64,000 bases of DNA from Aquimarina aggregata (lineage in GTDB: Bacteria; Bacteroidota; Bacteroidia; Flavobacteriales; Flavobacteriaceae), in the NCBI RefSeq assembly GCF_001632745.1, contig NZ_LQRT01000013.1, positions 620,001 through 684,000 of the forward strand, in the 5' to 3' direction. How positions within the stretch are numbered: the stretch's first letter is position 1; every line of letters starts with the position of its first letter. Made by a program: the position numbers and the translations under genes. Shown here one piece after another: positions 1-9,235 of this stretch. The notes beneath the pieces were generated by a model. That model worked only from the letters and a program-made list of their open reading frames with translations. It did not search any database and was not told the DNA's origin.

Positions 1-272
1 GGTCTATCCCCTACTTTAGGAGCAACATCTCTAAATAATTCAGTAACTGCATATTTATTACGTAGTTTACTAAATACAATACGACGGTTATGTGTTGTAT
101 CTTCTTTAGATTTTGTTACTAATGGCTCTACGAATTGCTTAAGCGCTTTTGCTTTTGCAACAGTAGTATTAATTCTTTTGTGTTCTATTAAAGAACAAGC
201 CATATTAGCAAGCATCGACTTGCGATGTGCAGTCTTTCTTCCTAAGTGATTTACTTTTTTTCCGTGTCTCAT
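1..272 (-). CDS. rplQ: 50S ribosomal protein L17 (partial, C-terminus outside window)
   Basis: Reading the minus strand from the ATG at 272 gives a protein opening [13 protein letters not shown], the L17 start. About 90 residues are present and the frame is open to base 1, so the C-terminus lies outside. L17 binds 23S rRNA near the peptide exit. It follows rpoA by 60 bases, the usual last position of the alpha operon. The call is firm; only the missing end is unknown. Confidence 0.96.
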   Translation of the reverse strand, partial: MRHGKKVNHLGRKTAHRKSMLANMACSLIEHKRINTTVAKAKALKQFVEPLVTKSKEDTTHNRRIVFSKLRNKYAVTELFRDVAPKVGDR

Positions 273-332
273 GACATTTTAATTTAATCATCATCTTGCT
301 ACAACCCATTTTGAGGAGCAAATTATGATGGA

Positions 333-1325
333 TTAGTCTTTATCTAATTTATATTTTGAAAGATCCATTCCGAAGTTAAGACCTTTAACATTTACTAATT
401 CTTCTAGTTCTGTTAATGATTTTTTACCGAAATTACGGAACTTCATTAAGTCATTCTTATTGTATGATACTAGATCACCCAAAGTATCAACTTCTGCAGC
501 TTTTAAACAGTTTAATGCTCTTACTGAAAGATCCATATCGATTAATTTGGTCTTCAATAACTGTCTCATATGAAGTGATTCTTCATCATAAGTTTCAGTT
601 TGAGCTATCTCATCAGCTTCTAATGTTATACGCTCATCAGAGAACAACATAAAGTGATGGATTAATATTTTAGCCGCTTCAGTTAATGCATCTTTTGGAT
701 GTATAGATCCATCTGTAACAATTTCGAAAACTAATTTTTCGTAATCTGTTTTTTGCTCTACACGATAGTTCTCAATGCTATATTTCACATTTTTTATCGG
801 AGTATAAATAGAATCCGTAAAAATTGTTCCTATAGGAGCATTAGCTTTCTTATTTTCTTCAGCAGGCACATAACCTCTACCTTTTTCAATGGTAATTTCA
901 AGATTAAGTGCTACTTTTTTATCCATATTACAGATAACCAAGTCAGGATTCAGTACTTGAAATCCAGAAATAAATTTCTGAAAATCTCCAGCTACTAATT
1001 GTTCATGTCCAGAAATAGATATAGTCACAGATTCATTATCTATATCTTCAATCTGACGCTTGAAACGTACCTGCTTAAGATTTAGAATAATTTCTGTAAC
1101 ATCTTCTACTACTCCAGAAATAGTTGAAAACTCATGATCTACACCCTCTACTCTAAGAGAAGTTATAGCGAATCCCTCTAAAGAAGATAGCAAAACTCTT
1201 CGTAAAGCGTTACCAACCGTTAATCCATACCCTGGCTCTAATGGTCTAAACTCAAATTTACCATCGAACTCAGTAGAGTCGATCATGATAACTTTATCGG
1301 GCTTCTGAAAATTTAATATTGCCAT
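333..1325 (-). CDS. rpoA: DNA-directed RNA polymerase subunit alpha
   Basis: 330 residues, the normal length for alpha. The N-terminal dimerisation domain occupies roughly residues 15-235 and includes [14 protein letters not shown], the classic motif that docks the beta subunits. The C-terminal domain (about 250-325) keeps the helix-hairpin-helix signature [20 protein letters not shown] and contacts upstream DNA and activators. It lies between rpsD (24 bases) and rplQ (60 bases) as in other alpha operons. Co-transcription with ribosomal genes ties polymerase supply to ribosome supply. Confidence 0.99.
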   Translation of the reverse strand: MAILNFQKPDKVIMIDSTEFDGKFEFRPLEPGYGLTVGNALRRVLLSSLEGFAITSLRVEGVDHEFSTISGVVEDVTEIILNLKQVRFKRQIEDIDNESVTISISGHEQLVAGDFQKFISGFQVLNPDLVICNMDKKVALNLEITIEKGRGYVPAEENKKANAPIGTIFTDSIYTPIKNVKYSIENYRVEQKTDYEKLVFEIVTDGSIHPKDALTEAAKILIHHFMLFSDERITLEADEIAQTETYDEESLHMRQLLKTKLIDMDLSVRALNCLKAAEVDTLGDLVSYNKNDLMKFRNFGKKSLTELEELVNVKGLNFGMDLSKYKLDKD

Positions 1326-1349
1326 GTTAGTTTTTCTTCTTTAGCGTTA

Positions 1350-1955
1350 TTACTTAGAGTATAATTCGACGATGAATTGTTCGTTGATATTTTCCGGAAT
1401 TTGGATTCTTGCCGGAACAGATACAAAAGTACCTTGTTTAGTATCGTTGTTGAAGGTAATCCACTCATAGACTTTGCTATTATTAGCTAGTGAATTTTGG
1501 ATAACTTCTAATGATTTTGATTTTTCTCTTACACCAACAACATCTCCAGCTTTTAATTGATAAGATGGAATATTTACTTGTTGTCCGTTTACAGTAATGT
1601 GTCTATGAGATACTAGTTGTCTTGCTCCTCTACGAGAATTTGCAAGCCCCATTCTAAAGACTACATTATCTAAACGAGATTCACATAATTGAAGTAAAAC
1701 CTCACCCGTAATACCCTGAGAACGTGTTGCCTTCTCAAACATATTACGAAACTGACGTTCTAAAACACCATATGTATATTTAGCTTTTTGCTTCTCCATT
1801 AACTGGATAGCATATTCACTTTTTTTACCTCTACGTCTGTTGTTTCCGTGTTGCCCAGGAGGGTAATTTCTTCTTTCGAATGACTTATCGTCTCCGAAGA
1901 TCGCTTCACCAAATTTACGAGCGATTTTAGTTTTTGGACCAGTATATCTTGCCAT
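1350..1955 (-). CDS. rpsD: 30S ribosomal protein S4
   Basis: 201 residues. It begins [17 protein letters not shown] and carries the S4 RNA-binding domain around residues 90-155 ([11 protein letters not shown], then [13 protein letters not shown]). S4 starts assembly of the 16S 5' domain and lines the mRNA entry channel with S3 and S5. No zinc-knuckle cysteines are present near the N-terminus, so this is the zinc-free form. The 133-base gap upstream holds a predicted hairpin (1979-2014), a candidate S4 feedback site. Confidence 0.99.
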   Translation of the reverse strand: MARYTGPKTKIARKFGEAIFGDDKSFERRNYPPGQHGNNRRRGKKSEYAIQLMEKQKAKYTYGVLERQFRNMFEKATRSQGITGEVLLQLCESRLDNVVFRMGLANSRRGARQLVSHRHITVNGQQVNIPSYQLKAGDVVGVREKSKSLEVIQNSLANNSKVYEWITFNNDTKQGTFVSVPARIQIPENINEQFIVELYSK

Positions 1956-1978
1956 TATTAATAATTTAGTTATTGAGG

Positions 1979-2014
1979 TGATTATGAATTAAGGTCTCTT
2001 TCCTTCGATAATCA
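1979..2014 (-). promoter_or_regulatory. Predicted hairpin in rpsK-rpsD gap
   Basis: Bases 1979-1985 and 2008-2014 are perfect 7-base complements. Inside them 1991-1994 and 2002-2005 form a second 4-base stem (AAGG/CCTT), giving a two-storey hairpin in the RNA. It ends 24 bases before the rpsD start, in one of the few wide gaps of the superoperon. S4 represses its own operon in several bacteria, so a feedback site is plausible. That role is inference. Confidence 0.5.
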
Positions 2015-2088
2015 TAGTTCCCCATTTCGATTTACTTATATATACTAGAAATACATATTCTGAACTTTATTCAGAAAACGGTTTCTAA

Positions 2089-2472
2089 TTATACTCTACG
2101 TCTTTTAGGAGGACGACATCCGTTATGAGGCATTGGCGTTACATCGATAATCTCTGAAACTTCAATTCCTACATTATGTAGTGAACGTATTGCTGATTCT
2201 CTTCCATTACCTGGACCTTTTACGTACACTTTAACTTTCTTAAGTCCTGCTTCGATAGCTACTTTAGAAGCATCTTCTGCTGCTAATTGTGCTGCATAGG
2301 GAGTATTCTTTTTAGAACCTCTAAATCCCATTTTACCCGCTGAAGACCAAGAAATAACGTCTCCTTTTTTATTCGTTAACGAAATAATAATGTTGTTAAA
2401 AGAAGCGGTAACATGTGCCTCCCCTACTGATTCAACTATTACTTTACGTTTTTTTGAAGTTGACTTTGCCAT
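2089..2472 (-). CDS. rpsK: 30S ribosomal protein S11
   Basis: 127 residues. S11 sits on the 30S platform with S6, S18 and S21 and touches mRNA near the E site. The sequence shows the family core ([16 protein letters not shown]) and the invariant basic tail [17 protein letters not shown]. It lies 8 bases after rpsM and 133 bases before rpsD, in standard alpha-operon order. Length and start are typical. Confidence 0.99.
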   Translation of the reverse strand: MAKSTSKKRKVIVESVGEAHVTASFNNIIISLTNKKGDVISWSSAGKMGFRGSKKNTPYAAQLAAEDASKVAIEAGLKKVKVYVKGPGNGRESAIRSLHNVGIEVSEIIDVTPMPHNGCRPPKRRRV

Positions 2473-2480
2473 ACTACTTA

Positions 2481-2855
2481 TTATTTAGTTGCTTTTTTCT
2501 TGTTAGCAACTGTTTTTCTTCTTCCTTTACGTGTTCTAGAATTATTCTTAGTACGTTGTCCTCTAAGCGGTAAACCAGCTCTGTGACGAATACCTCTATA
2601 ACATCCTATATCCATAAGACGTTTGATATTCAATTGCACTTCAGAACGTAATTCTCCTTCAATGGTGTAGGTTCCTACAGCTTCACGGATTCGACCAATT
2701 TGATCGTCATCCCAATCAGAAACTTTTATACTCTCATCTACTTTGGCAGTATCTAAAATTTCTTTAGCTCTACTTCTACCAATTCCGAAGATATAGGTTA
2801 ATGCTATAACTCCTCGCTTTTGTTTAGGTATATCTACCCCTGCAATTCTTGCCAT
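2481..2855 (-). CDS. rpsM: 30S ribosomal protein S13
   Basis: 124 residues opening [16 protein letters not shown]13 lies in the 30S head, bridges to the 50S subunit and contacts the P-site tRNA with its basic tail (here [21 protein letters not shown]). The helix-turn-helix core ([14 protein letters not shown]) and the [16 protein letters not shown] segment are intact. It starts 2 bases after rpmJ, suggesting coupled translation. Confidence 0.99.
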   Translation of the reverse strand: MARIAGVDIPKQKRGVIALTYIFGIGRSRAKEILDTAKVDESIKVSDWDDDQIGRIREAVGTYTIEGELRSEVQLNIKRLMDIGCYRGIRHRAGLPLRGQRTKNNSRTRKGRRKTVANKKKATK

Positions 2856-2857
2856 AA

Positions 2858-2974
2858 TTACCCTTGTCTTTGTTTAAATCTAGGATTCTTTTTATTAATC
2901 ACGTAAAGTCGGCCTTTTCTACGCACAATCTTGCACTCGGCACTTCTCTTTTTTATTGATGCTCTAACTTTCAT
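2858..2974 (-). CDS. rpmJ: 50S ribosomal protein L36, zinc-free type
   Basis: A 38-residue protein read from the ATG at 2974, starting [20 protein letters not shown] and ending [10 protein letters not shown]. That is the full length of L36. It has only one cysteine, so the four-ligand zinc ribbon of classical L36 is absent and this is the C-minus form common in Bacteroidota. L36 binds 23S rRNA close to L6 and L16. It sits between infA and rpsM, its usual place. The RNA upstream has its own predicted promoter and hairpin. Confidence 0.97.
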   Translation of the reverse strand: MKVRASIKKRSAECKIVRRKGRLYVINKKNPRFKQRQG

Positions 2975-2991
2975 CGGTTTTTGTTTAATTC

Positions 2992-3016
2992 CTGAAAGTA
3001 CAATATACACTTTCAG
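2992..3016 (-). promoter_or_regulatory. Predicted hairpin in rpmJ leader
   Basis: Bases 2992-2999 and 3009-3016 are perfect 8-base complements around a 9-base loop. The hairpin lies 17 bases before the rpmJ start and just after the predicted start of a transcript from the promoter at 3047-3054. There is no U tract, so it does not look like a terminator. A feedback site or a 5' stabilising hairpin is more likely; this is inference. Confidence 0.45.
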
Positions 3017-3046
3017 AAGATATCTTTAACAAGATTTTTCAGCCTG

Positions 3047-3054
3047 CAAAATTA
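3047..3054 (-). promoter_or_regulatory. Candidate internal promoter for the alpha operon (-7 box)
   Basis: On the minus strand the bases read TAATTTTG, an exact match to the flavobacterial -7 consensus TAnnTTTG. No TTG -33 element was found at the usual distance. It lies in the 117-base infA-rpmJ gap and would let rpmJ to rplQ be transcribed apart from the upstream ribosomal genes. Confidence 0.45.
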
Positions 3055-3091
3055 CACAAAAAATCTTAATTATCTAATATTCTTAAAATTA

Positions 3092-3307
3092 TTAGTATCT
3101 ATATGTTATACGAGCCTTTGATAAATCATAAGGACTCATCTCTAACTTTACCTTATCACCTGGTAACAACTTAATATAATGCATTCTCATTTTACCTGAG
3201 ATATGAGCTGTTACAACATGACCATTTTCAAGTTCTACTCGGAACATTGCGTTTGACAATGCTTCGATGATACTTCCGTCTTGTTCAATTGCTGGTTGCT
3301 TTGCCAT
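3092..3307 (-). CDS. infA: Translation initiation factor IF-1
   Basis: 71 residues forming a single OB fold, the normal size. IF-1 blocks the A site of the 30S subunit during initiation and helps IF-2 and IF-3. The family motif [18 protein letters not shown] and the ending [10 protein letters not shown] are clear. Its ATG overlaps the secY stop by one base (TAATG), so translation is probably coupled. In some Bacteroidota a map gene lies between secY and infA; here it does not. Confidence 0.99.
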   Translation of the reverse strand: MAKQPAIEQDGSIIEALSNAMFRVELENGHVVTAHISGKMRMHYIKLLPGDKVKLEMSPYDLSKARITYRY

Positions 3308-4644
3308 TATGCTACTGCTTTTCTATTTTTACCAGATTTCATTAATCCATCGTAATGTCTATTTAACAAATAAGAATTAACTTGTTGCATTGTATCTATT
3401 GCTACACCTACCATAATCAGTAACGATGTACCACCAAAAAACAATGCCCATCCTTGTTGAACATTTAACAACTTAACTGCAATTGCTGGAAATACAGCTA
3501 TTAGTGCTAAGAAAACAGATCCTGGTAAAGTTATTTGTGACATTATTCTATCCAAATATTCTGAAGTTTCACTTCCTGGTCGAATCCCTGGAATAAAACC
3601 ACCACTTCTTTTTAAATCATCTGCCATTTTATTTGTTGGTACCGTAATTGCCGTATAGAAAAAAGTAAATACTATAATCAACAATGCGAATACAACATTA
3701 TACCAAAGTCCAAAAATATCACTAAATGCAGCTTTGATACTTTGTGACATATCAGAATCAGATAATCCTGCAACTGCCGAAGGAACAAACATAATAGCCT
3801 GAGCAAAAATTATTGGCATTACTCCAGAAGCATTTAATTTTAATGGAATATACTGGCGTGAACCAAAAACATTCTTCTCATATCCGCCACCAGCTGTTCT
3901 TCTTGCATACTGAACCGGTATTTGACGTACAGCCATTACAAGCAATACTGATGCTAAAATAATAACAAACCAGATTACCAATTCAATTAGTACCATGATC
4001 ATACCCCCACCATCTCCAGAAACTCTAGAAACAAAGTTTTGTACAAATGATTGAGGAAGTGTTGCAATAATACCTACCATAATTAATAAGGAAATACCAT
4101 TACCAATACCTTTATCTGTAATTTTCTCACCTAACCACATTGCAAAAATACAACCAGTAGATATGATAATTACTGAAGACACAACAAAAACTGTCTGATT
4201 AGAAATTACAAAAGCTTCAGGAGGTAATATTGAGAATAAGTTATAGATATAACCTGGTCCCTGCACAAGTGTAATAGCTATTGTTAACCAACGTGTTATT
4301 TGGTTAATTTTTTTCCTACCACTTTCTCCCTCTTTTTGTAGTTTTTGCAAATATGGTATCGCTATACCCATTAACTGCACTACAATTGATGCAGAAATAT
4401 AAGGCATAATTCCTAATGCAAATATAGAAGCATTCGAAAATGCCCCTCCTGTAAATGCATTTAACAGACCAAGTATTCCTTGATCTGCTTGTGATGCCAA
4501 ACTTGCTAATTGAGAAGCATCAACTCCAGGAAGCACAACTTGCGCTCCGAAGCGATATACTAAAAGTAAACCTAGAGTAACTAGGATTCTATTTTTTAGT
4601 TCTTCAATTTTCCAAATGTTTTTTATTGTATCAATAAATTTCAT
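3307..4644 (-). CDS. secY: Preprotein translocase channel subunit SecY
   Basis: 445 residues with about ten hydrophobic membrane segments. It is the pore of the SecYEG channel in the inner membrane, through which signal-peptide proteins such as the SusC and SusD proteins of this window leave the cytoplasm. The start [20 protein letters not shown], the loop with [13 protein letters not shown] near residue 235 and the [16 protein letters not shown] region are diagnostic. It sits 10 bases after rplO and overlaps infA by one base. Confidence 0.99.
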   Translation of the reverse strand: MKFIDTIKNIWKIEELKNRILVTLGLLLVYRFGAQVVLPGVDASQLASLASQADQGILGLLNAFTGGAFSNASIFALGIMPYISASIVVQLMGIAIPYLQKLQKEGESGRKKINQITRWLTIAITLVQGPGYIYNLFSILPPEAFVISNQTVFVVSSVIIISTGCIFAMWLGEKITDKGIGNGISLLIMVGIIATLPQSFVQNFVSRVSGDGGGMIMVLIELVIWFVIILASVLLVMAVRQIPVQYARRTAGGGYEKNVFGSRQYIPLKLNASGVMPIIFAQAIMFVPSAVAGLSDSDMSQSIKAAFSDIFGLWYNVVFALLIIVFTFFYTAITVPTNKMADDLKRSGGFIPGIRPGSETSEYLDRIMSQITLPGSVFLALIAVFPAIAVKLLNVQQGWALFFGGTSLLIMVGVAIDTMQQVNSYLLNRHYDGLMKSGKNRKAVA

Positions 4645-4654
4645 GAGTTGTCTA

Positions 4655-5107
4655 TTATAAGGTTACTGCTTCGCCACCCGCAGCTTCGATAGCTGCTTTT
4701 GCTGTGGCCGTAAATTTGTGAGCTGAGACTTTCAATTTCGCCTTCAATTCACCTCTTCCCAGTATCTTAATCAAATCATTTTTCCCCGCTAATCGAGTTG
4801 CTAAGATCACTTCCAAATCTACAGCATCCTTGATTTTCCCATCATCTACTAATTTTTGTAGTGTGTCTAGGTTAATCCCTTGATACTCTTTTCTGTTAAT
4901 GTTCTTAAAACCGAATTTAGGCACACGTCTCTGAAGTGGCATTTGTCCACCTTCAAAACCAATCTTTCTAGAATAACCAGAACGTGATTTCGCACCTTTA
5001 TGTCCACGTGTTGCAGTTCCGCCCTTACCAGAACCTTGACCACGACCAACTCGTTTACTATTATTTTTTACCGAACCTGCAGCAGGTTTTAAATTACTTA
5101 AATCCAT
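4655..5107 (-). CDS. rplO: 50S ribosomal protein L15
   Basis: 150 residues. The glycine- and lysine-rich N-terminal tail (GRGQGSGKGGTATRGHKG) threads into 23S rRNA, and the globular C-terminal half ends AAAIEAAGGEAVTL. L15 is a late assembly protein of the 50S central region. It lies 9 bases after rpmD and 10 before secY, the usual spc-operon arrangement. Confidence 0.99.
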   Translation of the reverse strand: MDLSNLKPAAGSVKNNSKRVGRGQGSGKGGTATRGHKGAKSRSGYSRKIGFEGGQMPLQRRVPKFGFKNINRKEYQGINLDTLQKLVDDGKIKDAVDLEVILATRLAGKNDLIKILGRGELKAKLKVSAHKFTATAKAAIEAAGGEAVTL

Positions 5108-5116
5108 TTGCTTATA

Positions 5117-5296
5117 TTATTTTGTTTCTACCGAAACTAAATGTTTAACTTTATTTACCATCCCAAGGATATTAGGAGTATCATCATGCTCCACAACCTG
5201 GCCGATTTTCTTAAGACCGAGAGCTTCTAAAGTTCTCTTTTGTCTTTGAGTGCGGTTAATTGCACTTTTTACTTTAGTGATTTTAATCTTTGCCAT
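5117..5296 (-). CDS. rpmD: 50S ribosomal protein L30
   Basis: A 59-residue protein read from the ATG at 5296, starting MAKIKITKVKSAINRTQRQK and containing LEALGLKKIGQVVEHDDTP, the L30 signature. It lies 10 bases after rpsE and 9 before rplO. L30 is a small protein of the 50S surface. Length, position and sequence all agree. Confidence 0.97.
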   Translation of the reverse strand: MAKIKITKVKSAINRTQRQKRTLEALGLKKIGQVVEHDDTPNILGMVNKVKHLVSVETK

Positions 5297-5306
5297 CGTT
5301 CTGTTT

Positions 5307-5831
5307 TTATCCTTTAAACACTTTTTCTAGTGAAACACCACGTTGTTTTGCTACTTGCTGTGCACTACGCATTTGCAATAAAGCATCAAATGTTGCTTTC
5401 ACCACGTTGTGTGGGTTAGAAGATCCTTGGTTTTTAGAAAGTACGTCGTGTACACCTACTGCTTCCAATACAGCACGTATAGCACCACCTGCTATTACTC
5501 CGGTACCTGTTGCTGCTGGTTTAAGAAATATTCTCGCTCCACCATACTTACCTTTTTGTTCATGAGGTAAAGTTCCTTTATGCAACGGAATACGAACTAA
5601 ATTCTTTTTTGCATCTTCTACTGCTTTAGCAATAGCTTCAGCTACTTCCTTAGATTTACCTAAACCGTGACCTACAACTCCGTTTTCATCACCCACAACA
5701 ACGATTGCAGAGAATCCAAATGCTCTACCACCTTTTGTTACCTTAGTAACACGTTGCACACCAACTAAACGATCTTTTAGTTCAAGTCCACTTGGTTTTA
5801 CTAATTCTGCGTTTTTATATTTTTGATACAT
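5307..5831 (-). CDS. rpsE: 30S ribosomal protein S5
   Basis: 174 residues. S5 lies at the mRNA entry and helps decoding accuracy with S4. The N-terminal double-stranded-RNA-binding fold (about 20-85: [20 protein letters not shown], then [16 protein letters not shown]) and the C-terminal fold with [19 protein letters not shown] are intact. The glycine-rich loop altered in spectinomycin-resistant mutants looks normal. Confidence 0.99.
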   Translation of the reverse strand: MYQKYKNAELVKPSGLELKDRLVGVQRVTKVTKGGRAFGFSAIVVVGDENGVVGHGLGKSKEVAEAIAKAVEDAKKNLVRIPLHKGTLPHEQKGKYGGARIFLKPAATGTGVIAGGAIRAVLEAVGVHDVLSKNQGSSNPHNVVKATFDALLQMRSAQQVAKQRGVSLEKVFKG

Positions 5832-5837
5832 AATTTC

Positions 5838-6194
5838 TTAGAATTTTAGTCCTGCTTCTCTAGCACCATCTGCTAATGATTTTACTCTACCATGATACAA
5901 ATAACCTCCTCTATCAAAGGATACTGTTTCAATACCAGCTTTCTTTGCTTTTTCAGCAAGTGCTTTACCTACTAGGTTTGCTCTATCAATTTTATTTCCA
6001 GATGCCGAAGCAATATCTTTATCTCTTGATGAAGCAGCACTAATAGTTTTACCAGTAACATCATCTATGATTTGAGCATAGATTTCTTTATTACTTCTAA
6101 AAACAGATAATCTAGGACGTTGTTCTGTTCCGCTCACATTTCCACGGATTCGCTTTCTTATCTTTAATCTTCTTAAGTCTTTTGAGAATGCCAT
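5838..6194 (-). CDS. rplR: 50S ribosomal protein L18
   Basis: 118 residues. L18 binds 5S rRNA and, with L5, anchors it to the 50S central protuberance. The sequence shows [20 protein letters not shown] near residue 27 and the terminal [20 protein letters not shown], both family hallmarks. It lies 10 bases after rplF and 6 before rpsE. Confidence 0.99.
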   Translation of the reverse strand: MAFSKDLRRLKIRKRIRGNVSGTEQRPRLSVFRSNKEIYAQIIDDVTGKTISAASSRDKDIASASGNKIDRANLVGKALAEKAKKAGIETVSFDRGGYLYHGRVKSLADGAREAGLKF

Positions 6195-6204
6195 AACTTG
6201 GTTA

Positions 6205-6747
6205 TTATGCAGATTTACCTGCTTTTCTTCTTAATTGTTCTCCTACGAATTTAATTCCCTTTCCTTTGTAAGGCTCTGGTTTACGGAAGCCTCTAATTTT
6301 AGCTGCAACCTGACCCACCAACTGCTTATCATGAGAAGTTAATTTTACGATAGGGTTTTTACCTTTTTCAGAAATAGTTTCGATTTTCACTTCGGGAGCT
6401 AAATCTAAAACTATGTTATGAGAGAATCCTAGAGCCAAATCTAATTTTTGACCTTGATTAGAGGCTCTGTAACCAACTCCTACCAATTCTAGCTCTTTAG
6501 TAAACCCTTCAGAAACACCTTGAACCATATTCTGAATCAAAGCTCTATATAAACCGTGCTTCGCCTTATGATCTTTTGCTTCTGTTGGTCTTTCTAAAAC
6601 CACTTTACCTTCTTCAACTTTTAGAGTGATACTATCAATCTCTTGAGAAAGTTCTCCTAATTTTCCTTTAACAGTAACAACATTTCCTGTCACTTCAACA
6701 GTGACACCAGACGGTATAATTACTGGATTTTTTCCTATTCTTGACAT
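6205..6747 (-). CDS. rplF: 50S ribosomal protein L6
   Basis: 180 residues from the ATG at 6747 ([15 protein letters not shown]). An in-frame ATG exists 36 bases upstream, but it lies inside the end of rpsH and the extra residues do not match L6. L6 has two similar domains and sits near the factor-binding site of the 50S. The C-terminal signature [14 protein letters not shown] is present. It follows rpsH by 20 bases. Confidence 0.98.
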   Translation of the reverse strand: MSRIGKNPVIIPSGVTVEVTGNVVTVKGKLGELSQEIDSITLKVEEGKVVLERPTEAKDHKAKHGLYRALIQNMVQGVSEGFTKELELVGVGYRASNQGQKLDLALGFSHNIVLDLAPEVKIETISEKGKNPIVKLTSHDKQLVGQVAAKIRGFRKPEPYKGKGIKFVGEQLRRKAGKSA

Positions 6748-6767
6748 TTCTTTTGTCTTTTTCTCTG

Positions 6768-7166
6768 TTAATATACGTAGCAAAGTACCTCACCACCTAC
6801 ATTCTCTTGTCTTGCCTGTTTACCAGTCATAACACCGTGAGAAGTAGAAACTATCGCAACACCTAAACCATTAAGAATTCTTGGAATTTCTCCAGAACCG
6901 GCATACTTACGAAGACCAGGCTTACTGATTCTTTGTAATTGCTTTATTACAGGTTCTTTTGTAAACTTATCGTATTTAAGTGCAATTTTAATAGTACCTT
7001 GAGTAGTATTATCTTCAAATTTATAACTTAAAATATATCCTTGATCGAATAATATTTTAGTGATCTCTTTCTTAACCTTAGATGCAGGTATCTCAACAAC
7101 TCTATGTTGTGCACTGTTTGCATTTCTAATTCTGGTTAAATAATCTGCTATAGGATCTGTATTCAT
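6768..7166 (-). CDS. rpsH: 30S ribosomal protein S8
   Basis: 132 residues opening [17 protein letters not shown]8 binds the 16S central domain and in E. coli also represses the spc operon by binding its mRNA. The C-terminal core ([27 protein letters not shown]) is complete. The 69-base gap to rpsN is much wider than the neighbouring gaps and holds a hairpin ending 13 bases before this start. Confidence 0.99.
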   Translation of the reverse strand: MNTDPIADYLTRIRNANSAQHRVVEIPASKVKKEITKILFDQGYILSYKFEDNTTQGTIKIALKYDKFTKEPVIKQLQRISKPGLRKYAGSGEIPRILNGLGVAIVSTSHGVMTGKQARQENVGGEVLCYVY

Positions 7167-7179
7167 TGTATCTAATTTA

Positions 7180-7218
7180 TGATCTTGGTTTTCAATAAAA
7201 GTATCGAACCTTAGATCA
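7180..7218 (-). promoter_or_regulatory. Predicted hairpin before rpsH, candidate S8 site
   Basis: Bases 7180-7185 pair perfectly with 7213-7218 (TGATCT/AGATCA), and 7187-7190 pair with 7207-7210 (GGTT/AACC), leaving a short internal loop. The fold lies in an unusually wide gap directly ahead of rpsH. S8 binding to spc mRNA is established in E. coli; use of this fold for it is inference. Confidence 0.5.
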
Positions 7219-7235
7219 ATTAATTTACTTTATTA

Positions 7236-7505
7236 TTACCAACTAGCTTTAGTTACTCCAGGAATTAATCCTTTGTTAGCCATCTCTCTAAACGTTACAC
7301 GAGAAATTCCAAATTGACGCATATATCCTTTTGGTCTTCCGGTAAGCTTACAACGATTATGCTTACGAATTGGTGAAGCATTTTTTGGTAACTTTTGCAA
7401 TGCTTCATAATCACCAGCTTCTTTTAAAGCTTTGCGTTTTTCTGCATATTTTGCTACTGTCTTAGCTCTCTTCACCTCACGGGCTTTCATTGATTCTTTA
7501 GCCAT
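7236..7505 (-). CDS. rpsN: 30S ribosomal protein S14, zinc-free type
   Basis: 89 residues, the long S14 form without the CxxC zinc ribbon of the short form. The segment [20 protein letters not shown] and the ending [11 protein letters not shown] are diagnostic. S14 assembles late into the 30S head. It starts 2 bases after rplE. Confidence 0.99.
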   Translation of the reverse strand: MAKESMKAREVKRAKTVAKYAEKRKALKEAGDYEALQKLPKNASPIRKHNRCKLTGRPKGYMRQFGISRVTFREMANKGLIPGVTKASW

Positions 7506-7507
7506 AA

Positions 7508-8059
7508 TTAATTCTTTTTAAAAGGTAAACCTAGTTCGGTTAACAATGATTTTGCTTCTTTATCAGTTTTAGCAGAAGTTTCGAATGTGATATTCATTCC
7601 TGAAATTTTATTTACCTTATCGATATTAATTTCAGGGAAGATAATTTGTTCTAAAACTCCTAAAGAGTAATTACCTCTACCATCAAAACCTGTTGCTTTT
7701 ATACCATTGAAATCTCTAACACGTGGTAGTGCTGTAGTTATCAAACGATCTAAAAATTCATACATTCTTTCGCCTCTTAACGTAACCTTAGCACCAATTG
7801 GCATTCCTTTACGTAATTTGAAAGTAGCGACATCTTTTTTAGATATTGTTGGTATAGCCTTTTGACCAGTTATTGTTGTTAACTCGTCTACAGCATAATC
7901 AATTAACTTTTTGTCAGCTACGGCTGCTCCAACTCCTCTACTTAAAACTATTTTTTTAAGTTTCGGTACTTGCATTACATTATCATAGCTGAATTCTTCT
8001 GTAAGAGCAGACATTACTCTGTCTTTATACTCTTGTTTTAGTCTCGGGATATAAGCCAT
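7508..8059 (-). CDS. rplE: 50S ribosomal protein L5
   Basis: 183 residues. L5 binds 5S rRNA and contacts the P-site tRNA from the central protuberance. The motifs [14 protein letters not shown], the [13 protein letters not shown] block and [20 protein letters not shown] are typical. It is flanked by 2-base gaps to rplX and rpsN, so translation is probably coupled. Confidence 0.99.
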   Translation of the reverse strand: MAYIPRLKQEYKDRVMSALTEEFSYDNVMQVPKLKKIVLSRGVGAAVADKKLIDYAVDELTTITGQKAIPTISKKDVATFKLRKGMPIGAKVTLRGERMYEFLDRLITTALPRVRDFNGIKATGFDGRGNYSLGVLEQIIFPEINIDKVNKISGMNITFETSAKTDKEAKSLLTELGLPFKKN

Positions 8060-8061
8060 AA

Positions 8062-8373
8062 CTATATTACTTCATTAGATTTTTTAGAAAATCTCACTTT
8101 CTTATCTCCTTCTACTCTATATCCAACTCTTGTTGTTTCTCCTTTCGAAGTTAATAAAGTTAAGTTAGAGATATGAATAGGTGCTTCTTGTTTTACTATA
8201 CCACCTTGTGGATTAGCTGCACTAGGCTTCTGGTGTTTTGAAACTAAGTTCACACCTTCTACAATCGCCTTATTCTTTTCTTTCAATACTTTTTGCACTG
8301 TACCCTCTTGACCTTTATTGTCTCCAGCGATAACACGTACTGTATCTCCTGATTTAATTTTTAGCTTTGTCAT
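8062..8373 (-). CDS. rplX: 50S ribosomal protein L24
   Basis: 103 residues with an N-terminal KOW motif ([18 protein letters not shown], about residues 7-25). L24 is one of the two proteins that start 50S assembly. The segment [12 protein letters not shown] and the [16 protein letters not shown] stretch match the family. It lies 13 bases after rplN and 2 before rplE. Confidence 0.99.
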   Translation of the reverse strand: MTKLKIKSGDTVRVIAGDNKGQEGTVQKVLKEKNKAIVEGVNLVSKHQKPSAANPQGGIVKQEAPIHISNLTLLTSKGETTRVGYRVEGDKKVRFSKKSNEVI

Positions 8374-8386
8374 CTTTTCAAATGTT

Positions 8387-8755
8387 TTAAAGCACTTCTG
8401 GCGCTAGTGATACAATCTTCATGAACTGCTTATCACGAAGTTCTCTTGCTACAGGACCAAAAACACGAGTTCCTCTCATTTCTCCAGCAGGGTTTAATAA
8501 AACACATGCATTATCATCGAAACGGATATACGAACCATCTGGTCTGCGCACTTCTTTTTTGGTACGAACTACAACTGCAGTAGAAACGGCTCCTTTCTTA
8601 ATGTTTCCATTTGGAGTTGCTTCTTTTACACTGACAACGATCTTGTCTCCTACAGAGGCGTATCTTCTTTTTGTACCACCTAGAACACGAATGACTAAAA
8701 CTTCTTTACCACCTGTGTTATCTGCTACTTTTAATCTAGACTCTTGTTGTACCAT
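8387..8755 (-). CDS. rplN: 50S ribosomal protein L14
   Basis: 122 residues. L14 lies on the 50S interface and forms a bridge with 16S rRNA. The start [20 protein letters not shown] and the C-terminal [13 protein letters not shown] are strongly conserved. It starts 2 bases after rpsQ. An opposite-strand open frame here is a shadow. Confidence 0.99.
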   Translation of the reverse strand: MVQQESRLKVADNTGGKEVLVIRVLGGTKRRYASVGDKIVVSVKEATPNGNIKKGAVSTAVVVRTKKEVRRPDGSYIRFDDNACVLLNPAGEMRGTRVFGPVARELRDKQFMKIVSLAPEVL

Positions 8756-8757
8756 AA

Positions 8758-9015
8758 TTACTTCGCTCTTTCAATTACTTCTACTAATCTCCAGCACTTG
8801 GTTCTACTCATAGGTCTTGTTTCCATGATCTTTACAGTATCACCAATATTGCAGTCGTTCTTTTCGTCGTGTGCAACGTATTTTTTCGTTTTTAACACGA
8901 ACTTTCCGTACATTGGGTGTTTTACTTTTTTAACTTCAGAAACCACGATTGATTTCTGCATTTTGTTACTAGTAACAACACCTATACGTTCTTTTCTTAA
9001 GTTTCTTTTTTCCAT
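8758..9015 (-). CDS. rpsQ: 30S ribosomal protein S17
   Basis: 85 residues with an OB fold. S17 binds the 16S 5' domain early in assembly. It begins [20 protein letters not shown] and carries [19 protein letters not shown] and the [16 protein letters not shown] motif. Gaps are 12 bases to rpmC and 2 to rplN. Confidence 0.99.
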   Translation of the reverse strand: MEKRNLRKERIGVVTSNKMQKSIVVSEVKKVKHPMYGKFVLKTKKYVAHDEKNDCNIGDTVKIMETRPMSRTKCWRLVEVIERAK

Positions 9016-9027
9016 CTTTCAGCAGAA

Positions 9028-9222
9028 TTAACCGTTTAATTCTCTTTTTGTTAGCTCTGTAGCCATTCTCGCTATAGATCTTCTTACTTTACGCAATTGC
9101 AAAGGATTCTCTAATGGAGACATCGCATGAGCCATTCTTAAATCTGAATACGCTTTTTGAGATTTACCAAGTTCCTCTTGTAATTCAGCTGTCGATAATC
9201 CTTTAACTTCTGATTGTTTCAT
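9028..9222 (-). CDS. rpmC: 50S ribosomal protein L29
   Basis: 64 residues, an all-helical hairpin. L29 lies at the peptide exit beside L23 and helps dock nascent-chain factors. The sequence MKQSEVKGLSTAELQEEL and NPLQLRKVRRSIARM match the family. It sits between rplP (13 bases) and rpsQ (12 bases), its invariable place in the S10 block. Confidence 0.98.
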   Translation of the reverse strand: MKQSEVKGLSTAELQEELGKSQKAYSDLRMAHAMSPLENPLQLRKVRRSIARMATELTKRELNG

Positions 9223-9235
9223 AGTTTCTCAAATA

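Noticed and set aside
8421-8813. 130-codon plus-strand frame opposite rplN
   Set aside because: Antisense to an essential ribosomal gene and spans its start; shadow frame.
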